Source: Holacanthus passer
Lineage: Eukaryota; Chordata; Actinopteri; Pomacanthidae
Assembly (NCBI GenBank): GCA_025331565.1
Contig: JAFREQ010000153.1
Coordinates: forward strand, 496,001 to 560,000
Reading direction: 5' to 3'
DNA: 64,000 nt
Under the pieces are notes generated by a model. It did no database searches. It saw nothing but the letters and a program-made list of their open reading frames with translations, and was not told the DNA's origin. Every line of letters starts with the position of its first letter. Position 1 is the first letter of the stretch. Positions 1 through 11,200 of this stretch are shown here, in pieces. A program made the position numbers and the translations under genes.

Positions 1-1740
1 CTCTATAAATCAAGGCTGCTTTTAATTGAGTGAGTGTGGGCAGCCGGGTTGGTGCACCTCCTGACAAGGATCTCCAAATTAAAGAGCTGATTTATGTTTC
101 CAACCAGGGAAAGCAGGGAATCCTGAGTTCTGACGTATAATTGTCATCTGCTTATACAAGAACATTCTTGCAAGTGAGGGCGCAGCATTACAGCAGGGAT
201 TTTTTACAGCAAAAAAAACAGCAGGTTGGAGTGTTAAATGCAGAGGCTGTGGTGAGGTATAGACCAGGAGTGAGGAAACGCTGAAGCACAGAGATAAGTA
301 GAGAGTTCATGTTATAAATAATGTTAATGACATGGTTGCAGGTAGAGCGTGTTCAGACTGGGTCATGACTGATTCCATGACTGCCGTGGAGAAAGTTTTA
401 ATGTGGGCCACATGAAGCACTTTTTAACGGGGACACAATTGCCAGCCTGTTGTGATACTAAACACCTGATGGAGGGAAGGATGTGTAGTAAAGGTTACAT
501 GTGGCAGGATTTCCTGAGGGGAAGAACTGTTGGTGAAGTGAAGTCTGGGGCTGCAGACACTGATAATGTTACACCATAAGGAAGAGTCTGATCTTGCTCG
601 TGATTATGATAAATTGCATGTTTGAAGAAACACATAAAGTGGGGTCGGGGTGGTCTGAAAGAGCGACAGGAACATCACTTACTCATATCGTAAAACAAGG
701 AACACTAGATAAAGAGTCCACAGCTGAAATGTGTGGCTTCAGGCAATAGAAGCAAACAAGTATGTGGTATCAACAGCATGGAGGCAATTCCCCTTCAGCA
801 GTTCAGCATCAGAAACCACTTGTTTTGTGCTCAATTGCTTTTAAGACATGCAACATCCATCAAAATTGTCCAATATCAGGTCTTATTTAGCAGCACTTTC
901 TACAAATTATTTACATCTGGAGTCGCAGTAAATAACCTCCTAAACTGAAAAACTGTGGTGACAACATGTTTTGGACTTTTTGAGCCAACTTCCCAGACCA
1001 CATTTAGCTTCATATTTATTCTTTTGGAACGCGTTGACATAAAAATTAAGTTCAACAAAAGCCTCTGAGAACAAAAAGAGATATGTTGCAAATTGAGCAT
1101 GTTCTTGTGAGTCAGTCAGACTCACAGGAACATGCTCAATTTGCAGACAGACCAATAGATGACTGTTGGAGCTCCTTCACTGTCACAGACGTGTAAAGAA
1201 CATCCCAAAGGCTAATAACTCTTGGTTAAATGCCGAGCCAATTACCGTATACTGTAAAAGAATAGAAACATTGAGGAATGATGAGGACTAGTAGACACAC
1301 GTACAGTCAAGCCACTCGCTCCTCTTAAATCTGCCTCAAGGTTCAAGTATAAGTGTGTGGTATTTATCGCCATTAAGGCTTTCATTGCCACTATTTCATC
1401 TACATATCATCTATCAGTGCTCTATCATGTGTATCTGACTGTATATGGACTGTATCTATCAGGCTATGTGTGAATGTATTTGTGCAATATTGTTTCAATT
1501 CAAATCAACTGATCACATTATTATTCATGCAAAGCATTTTGGCATTTTGTGTTTGGATCAAAAGGCCAAAATTCTCCCACAAGTCTTCATAACGAGAGAC
1601 AAAGATGAAATCTCTGAAATGACTTAATTCACATCTCGCTTCTCAACAAACACTTGACCCAATGACAAGATTTCTGCTTCATTCCCACACAAATCAAAGT
1701 TGACAGAAGAGCACAGAGAGTGATTGTTTTCTCTTTTTTT
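1..1740. other. Non-coding flank downstream of commd7
   Basis: I see no exon-like open frame with splice sites here. The only notable structure is the inverted repeat at 1088-1144, listed separately. Short open frames on both strands have no recognisable domain. Confidence 0.6.
1088..1144. repeat. 26-bp-arm inverted repeat (hairpin)
   Basis: The left arm 1088-1113 and right arm 1119-1144 are reverse complements with one difference (A versus G), around the 5-base spacer agtca. As RNA the one difference would be a G-U wobble. The loop is too short for a typical miRNA precursor. A palindromic insertion or a tiny foldback element is as likely as a functional RNA. Confidence 0.8.
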
Positions 1741-1744
1741 CATG

Positions 1745-1750
1745 TTTATT
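1745..1750 (-). terminator. commd7: Poly(A) signal of commd7
   Basis: tttatt on the plus strand reads AATAAA on the minus strand, about 190 bases beyond the commd7 stop codon. That is a sensible 3' UTR length. Confidence 0.6.
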
Positions 1751-1936
1751 GGTAGATTTGAGTACAAATGTCTGGCAGTAAATAAAATGTGTTTTTGTGT
1801 TTAGTTTCAGTCAGTGGGGGGCCGTCAGTGCCACACACAGACACACAAAATGACGGAATACATACCAAACACTGTCCTGCAGCTACAGCCTGACATAAAC
1901 ACACACAGACACACAGACACACACGCACACACAAAA

Positions 1937-4900
1937 TCAGCTAAAACACTCCATGCTGGCCTTGGCTCTCTCCATCTCATGTAGGAAGTTGTAAAACTGA
2001 GGGAGTGTCAACTCTGAAAGAGATGAAAGAAGAAAACAGGAAACAGTTAGTAGATAAACAGACTGAGATGAACTGAGCACGACTCCATCACATCGAAATA
2101 CAACAGATGCAGATATATTGACAAATAAATTGGGTCAATACGGGATTTAATAATCATCATTTAAGACACTCTGCACACCTGTTTGTGCTTTTTTTCTTTG
2201 AAATATTTCAGGAATAAGCCAATCAAAAATGTATATTGGTTAAGCTTTTCCAAAATGAGCAACAGGACAAGCAGCAGAAGAGTGTGAAAGTGAATTACAT
2301 ACTTTTTAATACTAAATTTCTGTAATCTCCTGCTGATTATAAATATATTTCTGCTTGTGTTTAGCAACACAGCAGCAGAAAGGCTTAATGTAAAAAAAAG
2401 GGTTTGGCTTGTTTCTAATGTTTGAACAACTTCAGGTATGCTTGATAAACCGGGCATTTTCTGAAGAATTGAGATACGGTTGTCGCCAAATGTGCAAAAA
2501 TGACAGGAAGAGCAGCAGGTGTGTGAGGCAGAGAAACAGAGTGAACAGAAGGACAGTGGAGTTGAAGCAGTAAGCAGGGAGTAAGTGAGCATGCAGGAAA
2601 CAGGGAGTCTCACAGTGCAGGGAGGAAGTGTGTGTGCCCTGCCATGATGACGATGATGAATGATGATTAATTCAATTAAGGATGATGATAATAACGTAAA
2701 ACAGTCCTAACTCGTCTGTCATAAAGTGAAACTGTCAGCTCCTGCTGCTGCTCATTCGGTCAGTCAATGCCAAATAGTGCAGTTATTTGGCATTGTCTTT
2801 GTAGCCTAACACAGTTTCCTAACGCTGTTGCAGCTGACTATATTAACTTGCTAATGTTAGCATTGGCTAAGCAGTGAGCGACCTCGGTTCATAACGTAAT
2901 GTAATATTATTAAAATGATTATGCTGAGGGTTCCCTTGATAAAGATGTGCTAAAAGCCTGTATAACAGGTTACATCTGTAGCTCTACCATGCTGAATTGT
3001 TTGCATGTTCATGTGTTAGACTGGTACAGGAGAGCAAATCTTTCATTTACAACAACAAGCAACAAAGCTGTCCTGCGTGTGTTTTTAGGTTTGTGATAAC
3101 TATTACGATACAACACTGATTCCAAAACAGTTGGGACACTGTGTAAATAAAAACAGAATGCAATGATCTGCAAATCCTTTTTGACCTATATTCAATTGAA
3201 TATGGTATAAAGACAAGATATTTAATGACCAAACTGATAAACGTTATTGGGGGGTTTTTTTTATATACCCACTCATTATGAATTTGATGCCTGCAACACA
3301 GTCCAAAAAAGTTGGCAAAAAAGGGGCCTGTTTATCACTGTGTTCCATCACCTTTTCTTTTAACAACACTTAGTAAGGGTTTGGGAACTGAAGACGCTAT
3401 TTGTTAACATTTGAATTTTTTTCCAATTCTTGCTTGATAATACAATAAATACTATGAATTATGTGAACACAGTTAAAATGTTGTCAGTGTGTCAGAGGCG
3501 GCACAGAGTCACTCACCCATGTAGACGTTTTCCGTGGAATTCCCCTTTCTGACCACCAGCTTCAACTGCAGGAGGACAAAGTCTTTGTTCAACAAAACTG
3601 AACAAAGAAGTTTGTGACTGTGTGTGTGTGTGGTCAGTTGAATGCAGTGTTTACATACCTGCAGAAATATGTTGCCCACTTTCTGTACTTCACTGGTGCC
3701 GACAGTCACTGTGGAAGTAAGAAAACACATCTTGAACACTATACTTAAGTAGTTAGTTTCATTCCACCACTGATGTTCAAGCTAAATAAAATAAACCATG
3801 AATGTCTCTTTCTGCTTGATCATCGCCTCTGCATTACAAAAGACTGTTCGTATGTAAATGTCTTCTCAATGTAATAACTTTCATTCAACTGTCAGCTGAT
3901 CGACTGTGAAGATGTTTGAACAAATTCTTTATTCACTTTATACACATCAAGTATTATCTGTGTGATCCACTTGAAAACAACCTGTGAGACAAACAGTGGC
4001 AGACAAACGGCTCTCAGACTAGTCAGGTCACCTCAGATGCCCAATGGGATACAGCAGACTCACTGGCAACATGCAGAGACACAGCTTCTTGGGCTGGCTG
4101 AAGATGTTTTGCATGTCAGTAACTGTACAGCCAAGTAAGCTACAGTACATACAGACACTCCCTGTCCACTCCCTCATAAACTAAAGCGTTTAAGTATGAA
4201 GCTCAGCTCTCCGTTAGCTTAAGATAATGCTAATCATTCTCCTGCCCGGTGTATTAGCATTTCTATTACCTGTGAGTCTTAAGAAGTCATTAGGTTGTAT
4301 GAATAAACAATGAGGCCTGATAGAGACCCATCGGTCTTTACATCTGAGGTGTTTCAAAGAGACTAAAGCCAGAACAAAGAATTAGAGGACATAATCTATG
4401 CTAATGACTGCCCTAGACTAGAGCCTCTGTGTTGATGAATATGCACAGTCAGTTTGCTGCAGCCCTCCTGCTGTGTACAGAAATAGACTTAAAGTGAACC
4501 TATAATTTTGAAAAGAGCTAAATTTGATGTGAAGTGCGGTTTGGTTTTGTCTTACCTCCAAACTTCCACTCCATGTCGACCAGCTGGTTGACCATCAGAG
4601 TCTGTCCAACAGCCAGTTTGGACAGCGCGGCGTAGTGCTCTCCCCACTGCAAAACACAGCTACATATGTCACTCCTGGGCTCATAAAACAACATCTGGTA
4701 TGATGAGAAGGCATTTTATGTGAGTTTGAAAGCAAAGAAGGCAACATACGATAAATGTGCATGCATCTTCAAACTGTAGTAAACAGGTAATGTACAAGCA
4801 TTTTCTGGTGTTGTGCTCATTGCATCTAGAATTATTAAAATGGAAGATCAGGAATTTATGGAAAGTTACCTCCTGTGAAAAGTGAGCTGCCTTGTCTTCG

Positions 4901-7262
4901 TTTAGTCCTGAAGAATCAACAGACAAACCAGGTTGGGTTTCAGGTGTAAAATGGTCACAATAATGAGTGAAATGCTGGGAATTAGGTGCCGCCTTCATAA
5001 GACATGACACATAGTTGTAAGAGAACACTAACCAGCAGCAAAACTTAACCCGTTTTCAAATTCATCCTGTTCATAATCGTCTGTGTGGTGAAAGACCTGT
5101 ACCTAATGTCACGAGGTCTTCTTTGATCTGCTGGGCTGTCAGGTTTTTCTTGAGGGCTCCTGAGGAGAAAACAGACAAATCACTGTCACTGAGATGGAAA
5201 CTTTCGTGCAGCTGCAGTTTTTCTGTCACTTTATAGCTGAACTTTCATGACGATCAAGTTGGGCGTTGTGGGAAACTCCAAAACCTGTGCTTAGTTATGA
5301 CTACTACAAGAAAAAGTCACATATCTCACGATGAGAAAATGACTGGAGAGGAGACTTTCTACACCAGCAGGAGCATGAAAAAAGACTATGCAGCAATAAA
5401 AGAATAGTTCTGCATGAGGTGAGTTGTTTCAGTCTTCTAGTCTTTATGCTAAGCTAAGCAAATCAGCTACATATTCAGCATACAGACGTTAGAGTAGAGC
5501 TCCTCATGTAACTTAAGACAAAAACATGAATAAGCACATTTCCCAAAATGTCCAGTCATTCCTTGAAGCACGGTGTGTTTGAGGATAGAGCAGGAATCTC
5601 AACCTATAGACTGCACCAATTTTAAATATTGTTAAATATCAAAACAGAAATACCAAAAAATTACTAACTGAAGTAGAAGTAGATCAGGCAGGCACAGGGT
5701 CAGAGGGGACATCCAGAACAGAATTACCGCTGCATTATCTCAATCTAACACTGGGGAATAACTGGGTTTATTATGTTTTGAATGGATGGATGTGTGTGTT
5801 TCTCACCCTGTGGCACCAGGAGGACGCTCTTCATCAGGTTCCTCAGAGGACCGGCACTCATCCCGTGTTCCCCTGCAAACTCGCTGAGCTGCTGTATGAA
5901 CCTCTCCGTCTATACACACACACACACACACGCATGCATTCATTTGCACACACACACAATAGGACAAGCAATGTTTTACTCGGTTCAGTTATCAAGGCTA
6001 ATCACTGAGTCCAAAGTCCCATTAACATCAAAATTGTGTGTGTACGTGTGTGTGAATGTGCTTACCTCTTTAGGCTCCAGCAAGAACTGGAATAGAATTT
6101 CAGTCAGACGAAGAAATTGCTGCACAAAGTAAAAAAAAAAAGAAAGTCCTAGTTAGTATTTGAAAAAAAATGTTCAGCTGTGTTTGGTTTGTTGGAGAAA
6201 AATATACTTTGATCAACAACTTAAATAAAGAAATGCAAGAAAAATTCAACTCATCAACAACTCATAGAACCTTACGGTGTGTTAATTTTGTGAAAATGGT
6301 GGTTTTCTCGAGAGACGTTTTTCTATCTATATTTAAGACTTTAAAATGATATGCATGTCCTAATGAATGATGTTTGTGCTACTAATTTGTGAAAATTTAA
6401 AGAAACTGCTAAGTAATTCTGAATTATTACAGAAATGGCTCAAAACCTAACCCTAAAAGTCTCTCAGCAAGTTTCAATAAAGATTAAATCTTGTAATTAA
6501 TCATTGGGTGAGTTTGTTTGGGAAGGGACAGCTGAGGTATGTCTCATCACAACTTTTATAATTAAACACAACTTTTATAATTAAGGTATATACATTTGTA
6601 CACCTATATACACTCTATTTCTGCAGTTTGAAGTAATACACCCTTCACAATCACACAAGCAGTGCAATTTCAGCCATTTCAAACCGTTTCTATTTCATCT
6701 TCCCATAATAGTTCCAAAAATTCATTCATTTCAAGGTTATAAATGTTGTCAAATCTAACCTTTTGACAATTAATTAAAGTGCACTGTAAATTAACCTCAC
6801 TCTAGTTTTTAATTCAAATACAGGCAAGCTCTGCTCCTCTGCTTACTGAAGTTTCATTCTAATAAGCTACAGCGGGATTTATAGGAGTCAAATTGACTTT
6901 AATGTTGTGTTTAATGACCCAGTAGAAATAGTCTGCTGTCACATGATTCACATGACAGCTGATGCGTTCATGACAGCTCAGGTAAAAGTAAAACACCCCA
7001 AATTAAAAACCACTGCAGCCTGTTATTCAACTTTAAAGCCTGAAAACCATGACAGCTATTCACAAACGTGCTCAAATGAGAATTAAAGCTGAGACATTAT
7101 TTCAGACTCAATTAGCTAAGCTGATGCTTTTAGCCTTCTGAAGAAAAAACAGATGTTGCGGTAAAAACCTGCTGTATTTACCTGCTCGTTGAGTTTGTTC
7201 AGGTTTTGGAAGTCGGTGATGACAGAATCTGGCAAAACATCTTTAGTAAAATGAAGCTGCAT
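1937..7262 (-). CDS. commd7: COMM domain-containing protein 7, 9 coding exons, complete
   Basis: COMMD7 is a subunit of the Commander/CCC complex, which acts with retriever in endosomal recycling; it has also been linked to NF-kB control. Coding exons in transcript order: 7182-7262, 6066-6119, 5807-5909, 5103-5159, 4870-4907, 4556-4646, 3659-3708, 3517-3565, 1937-2013. All introns are GT-AG, phases agree, and the sum is 600 nt, giving 199 aa (human COMMD7 is 200). The product starts MQLHFTKDVLPDS and ends MERAKASMECFS, close to the human ending MERVRTSMECFC. The COMM domain occupies about residues 133-199 and starts at VDMEWKFG; the Trp and Pro positions of the family are present. The start chosen is the first ATG of exon 1 and fits family length. 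The gene is divergent to dnmt3b, as in human, which supports orthology. Confidence 0.96.
3111..3330. repeat. Dispersed DNA-transposon-like repeat in commd7 intron 8
   Basis: The segment beginning tccaaaacagttgggacact and containing ttcaattgaatat and gatgcctgcaacac has the wording of a high-copy teleost non-autonomous DNA transposon that I recognise from other fish sequence. The motif aaaagttggca near 3308 echoes the start in the same orientation. Family assignment is uncertain, and boundaries are approximate. Confidence 0.5.
5911..5960. repeat. CA microsatellite beside commd7 exon 3
   Basis: An imperfect (CA)n tract lies directly upstream of the exon 3 acceptor, which is at 5910-5911 on the minus strand. 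Confidence 0.8.
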
Positions 7263-7343
7263 CTTTTTTTATCAGCAAAGTTTCCCTGAAAAACCGTCAG
7301 AGCAGCTTTGCTATGCTGTGCGATCCAGTTCCTGGTTCTTCAG

Positions 7344-7353
7344 TGCGCATGCG
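7344..7353. promoter_or_regulatory. NRF1-like palindrome TGCGCATGCG
   Basis: The 10-mer matches the NRF1 consensus YGCGCAYGCGC apart from the last base. It lies 82-91 bases upstream of the commd7 start codon, a typical position in housekeeping promoters. Confidence 0.6.
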
Positions 7354-7442
7354 TCAAAAGGACCCCGAGCGAAATAAAGGCAGAAATTCAGGTATTTTAT
7401 CATAGAATTGATATAATATTTATATACTTTTGGGGAGTTTAG

Positions 7443-7550
7443 TCCAGTGGTGGAAAAGTTACTTAGTTACTGTACTTAAGTACAATTTCCAGGTAGTTTT
7501 ACTTGAGCATTTTCATTTAAGTTTCTTTATACAGGCAAATATTCTACTTT
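7443..7550. repeat. Teleost dispersed repeat (non-coding)
   Basis: The stretch from ccagtggtggaaaagttact through acttaagtacaattt to cttgagcattttcattt is the widespread fish repeat characterised by ACTTAAGTAC and TTACTTGAGTA words. Family name not assigned. Confidence 0.6.
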
Positions 7551-7551
7551 T

Positions 7552-7612
7552 TAAGATAAGATAAGCCTTTATTCGTCCCACAGTGGGGAAATTCACTCCA
7601 CTACGTGGCTAC
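7552..7612 (-). repeat. LINE 3' tail, minus orientation, ending in GATAA repeats
   Basis: The reverse complement reads gtgaatttccccactgtggg, then gacgaataaaggcttatctt. This is the 3' end of a teleost L2/Rex-type LINE with its (TTATC)n tail. The same sequence occurs in the opposite orientation at 39185-39289. Confidence 0.75.
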
Positions 7613-7863
7613 AGATAGACTTTACATACAAAACTCATTATCAGCTTATAAATTATGATGAAAGTTCTTGAAAGGTTCTGTACAAATAAACTTTCCTTTG
7701 CTTTGATACTTTTAGTTGTTAGTTAACAACAGAAAATGGGAGTTGACATTCTCACCTGGGAAAACCTTGATGACTCTGAGCGACCAATCTGCTCTCATGT
7801 GTCTCTGCAGGACGACGATAAATGGACCGACCCACTGTGGAGTTCACTCAGTGTTCAGAGAGA

Positions 7864-8037
7864 CACACAGGCAGAAACAGCAGAGAGACACAGAGAGAGA
7901 GAGAAAGATTGACTCACAGAGAGACACAGAGAAAGCTCACAGAGAGAGAGAGAGCGAGAGACTGACTCACAGAGAGAGAGAGAGAGATATTGAGTCACAG
8001 AGAGAGAGGGAGAGAGCGAGAGAGAGAGAGACCTTGA
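7864..8037. repeat. GA-rich low-complexity tract (CAGAGAGA-type) upstream of dnmt3b exon 1
   Basis: Imperfect repeats of tcacagagagagaga run through the presumed dnmt3b promoter/5' UTR. They create a spurious open frame full of Arg-Glu, which is not a gene. Purine-strand asymmetry could form non-B DNA. Confidence 0.8.
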
Positions 8038-8039
8038 CT

Positions 8040-8260
8040 GTCAGTGGGTCAGAGTTGCTCAGCAGACCTGCAGCAGCTCTCTCTCTCTCCCTCTCAGACT
8101 CTCCGGCTCCTTCCAGAGGACTGAACAGACTTCGGATCCGGACTCAAGTTCAAGGCTGATTTTTCGCCTCTTGTGAACACAGTTTTTGTTGAAGTTGACT
8201 CTGCGGACAGAAGCACACCTTCTTCAGTTTCCTGCCTGGATGAGGAGCGTGGATGGTTAT
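8040..8260 (+). other. dnmt3b: Putative 5' (mostly non-coding) exon of dnmt3b
   Basis: A good donor GTAAGT begins at 8261, and the next exon with a polypyrimidine/AG acceptor starts at 16649. The transcription start is not determinable, so the left end is a guess. The exon holds two ATGs. The one at 8240 opens a frame of eight codons that ends at TGA 16652-16654 just after splicing (a uORF). The one at 8253 is in frame with the main coding sequence across the splice and would add 19 residues beginning MVMFEKESGQQ. Its context (T at -3, G at +4) is weaker than that of 16698. Confidence 0.55.
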
Positions 8261-11200
8261 GTAAGTGCGGGAGGGAGGTTTTTATTCACCGAGCCACTGA
8301 TTCAAACTTCACATAGAAACTCTGTGCATACTGTGAGGCTGTTTGTTATTGCTGCTGCTGTGTTTCTTTCATTTATTCCATCGTGCACTTTGCACTAAAG
8401 TTTGCAGCTCGGCTCCTTTTTTTGCACATGTGCACAACAAACCGAGCTGCATGTAGATGCTGTTCAAACTTCTGTTCAAGCAAACATCTGAAAAACCACC
8501 ACAGCCGTCATGCAAACACTCACACTGTGTTTGTATTGAGTTTACAAAGGGTTTATTATGGCCTTCCTTTAATAATCCTATAATAATCTTAGAATAAAGA
8601 TCGCAGCTGCGGTGACTTTGTCGCCTGTTGTGTTTCATAACAGCGCGTCTCTTCGACTAATCACAAAGTTTACGGTGACTTTTTATTATTTATAAAACGT
8701 GTTTCACTTGTTGTCACATAGTTTGTCTGAATGTTTCTTCTGGTGCTGATTGGTGAGATGAAAGCGATTCTCAGTCATATCCAGCCTTTTGCCTTAGTCT
8801 TGTTTTAAATCTGCTGAGAAGTGATTGATCAGTGGTTTTTAAAGCTCCTGCAGGTTTGACTGCGCTCTGATGTTAGATGTGGGTCATGCATGAGTTGATG
8901 GGAAGGCACGACAGGATCTTTTTCATTGCTGCTGTGTTTCCTGGTTCTGCACATGTCCTGATGGTGGAGGTTCACAGGCTGAACTTCCTCCTGGGATTGT
9001 TGCTCTCTTGTCACTTGGTCATTTATTAACAGAGCTGTTGCTGACAGGACAACAGACTGGCAGGAAACTGCAGATCAAATGTAAGAAATAGAAAGTGTGT
9101 TCATGCATGTTGGAGTCATTAGAGAGTTCAGAGAGAAGCCATGTGGCACAAAGGGGAGGAGTCATGTGGATGAGGATGAGATCAATTAATTCACTGCAAT
9201 CATTCGTGTGACATCATTCAGGTAGGTGAATCATTTTACCTGGACAGGACTGACAGATCTCCACATGCCCCAAACAGACTCCAGTAGCTTAAAACATACT
9301 CTTTATTTGTGTTTTTCAGGCATTTTCAGAGTATGAATTGATGGGGAAAGCAATAAAGTTAGTTTATACTCCAAGAAACATGAGTTGTAACAGGTAACTC
9401 AGATTCAGCTTTCAGGACGAGAACGTTTCTGCCATATCTGTCTCCTGTTTGGAAAATTCAAAGAATAAATGCCAGTATCTGGACCAAGGCTGTGTATAAT
9501 TTTCATTGCCACTTGATGTAGATTATAATTACAATTTAAAATTTCATTGAAAAACCCAAACATCTAAAATCTAAAATTTTATTTTTTAAAAATTGATTGA
9601 TTCATTGATGTGAAGTGTATGTGATTTGAAGTTAAAATGTTTTATCCTGGTGCAAAGAGGCAAAATCATCCAAATTTTACATATTGGTAATGATGTTTTA
9701 ATCCCTTGCCACAGTAGTTGGCAGTTTCACATTAATGTCAGACCCTACACACAGTCAGAGCTGAGTGGCCCGTTGCTGTGGATCCACGTTGCTCTGATCT
9801 GAACAGACAAGCAGCAAATCGACACAGATTTTAGATCTTTCCAGAAAATAAGACTCAACAATAGATAAAATGTCTTGTTAAAATTGTGATTTGTGCAGTG
9901 AAACATTTCCTGCATTTAGTGTGTAGAAATCAAGTATATTGTCTGGGATGACAGTATATTTTTACATTAATATCACGTTTGTTGGATAGTTTCTTGTACA
10001 TTTGAAATCTCACCTCAAAAGATGTTCTTCCATAGTGAAGTGAAGAAGCTCAGTTCAGTTTGTGACTCAGTGATGTTTGCATTGAGTTTGTCTCTGTTAG
10101 TTCAGTTCACTAATCCTGCAGAGATTAGATCTGTCACCATCTCATAATAGTGTGACAATGCCAATGGATTTCACTGTAACAGCGTATTATCAGATAAATG
10201 AGTCACATTGTGGTGTAATGAGATGATGACAGTTATTGATCAAGCGATAGACACTTTGGATCACACCCGCATTGCATTCCCTCAGCACTCATACAAAAAT
10301 TCATGGTGTCGATAATTTGTACCAAATTACAAATTTCTTTTCACTAAAGGTCTTTGAAATTATCAGAAAATTATCTACCCATATATGTAAACATAGCCAA
10401 TATTAATTTTAGTGTGCACATTGATAATCAGTGGATTTTATCAGGATTCTGTCAGTAATAAATGCTGCAGAGTATTTGATTAAACTTTTATTATAAGTTC
10501 TGCGTATCAGTTGTAGTGTAAGAAGAGATTTTGATGATTCATTGGCAAAATGTTTTGTAATGAAAGTTTTGCAGATCCCTCTCAAAATTACACAAAACCC
10601 CCTTTTTTCACTTCATACACACGTATATTAAAGTGGCAATCACAAAGATTTCAGTCGTGGTTGATTTGGCGACCCCTGTGGTTTAATACTACAGGTTGAT
10701 AATTGACAATAATTGGCCTCTTCATCATTCTGTGAGCAGCTGTGATCTGATTTTCAGTCACCTGCAGCTCTTCATCTAACAGCTGATTGAAAAAAGTTGT
10801 CTTGTTTTGCAGATGCATTTTTGATGGACGACAGCAGTCTGTGATAAGTTTGCTGACAAACACACTGAATTTCCTGCATTGCTTCATAATAAAAGTCAAC
10901 TAGTGTTTTGTCAGTTTTGGGTTTTGGACCTCTGGTCAGACAAAAAAACTAATGTAATGGCATCTAGAAAATAACTGGCAGATAGATCTCTTTTTTTGGC
11001 TTAGTTGATTGGTGCAAAGTTGAAAATATCATGTCGTACAAAATGCATGTGTGTCGTGTTTGAAGCAGCTCAAAGGTTCACTGAGGTTAAAAGGAAAAAG
11101 GATGAAGCTCATAATGGCTGAAATGTGTGAAAGTTTAGGTTTTGCCCAGAGGCTGTGATTAACTAAAAACCTGTTGTCAACAGAGTGTCTGGTGCTTCGA

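Larger units (their letters stand above)
7263..7860. promoter_or_regulatory. Divergent promoter region between commd7 and dnmt3b
   Basis: About 1 kb separates the commd7 start codon (7262) from the end of the putative dnmt3b 5' exon (8260), with transcription expected in opposite directions. An NRF1-type palindrome lies on the commd7 side. The middle (about 7443-7610) is filled by two dispersed repeats, so the compact core promoters probably lie at the two edges. No TATA box is evident. Confidence 0.5.

Noticed and set aside
2161..2613. 150-codon minus-strand open frame inside commd7
   Set aside because: Lies in intron 8 of commd7, is Leu/Ser-rich by composition, and is not needed for a full-length 199-aa product.
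7716..8159. 147-codon Arg/Glu-rich open frame
   Set aside because: Produced by the CAGAGAGA low-complexity tract in the dnmt3b promoter/5' region; no domain or homology.
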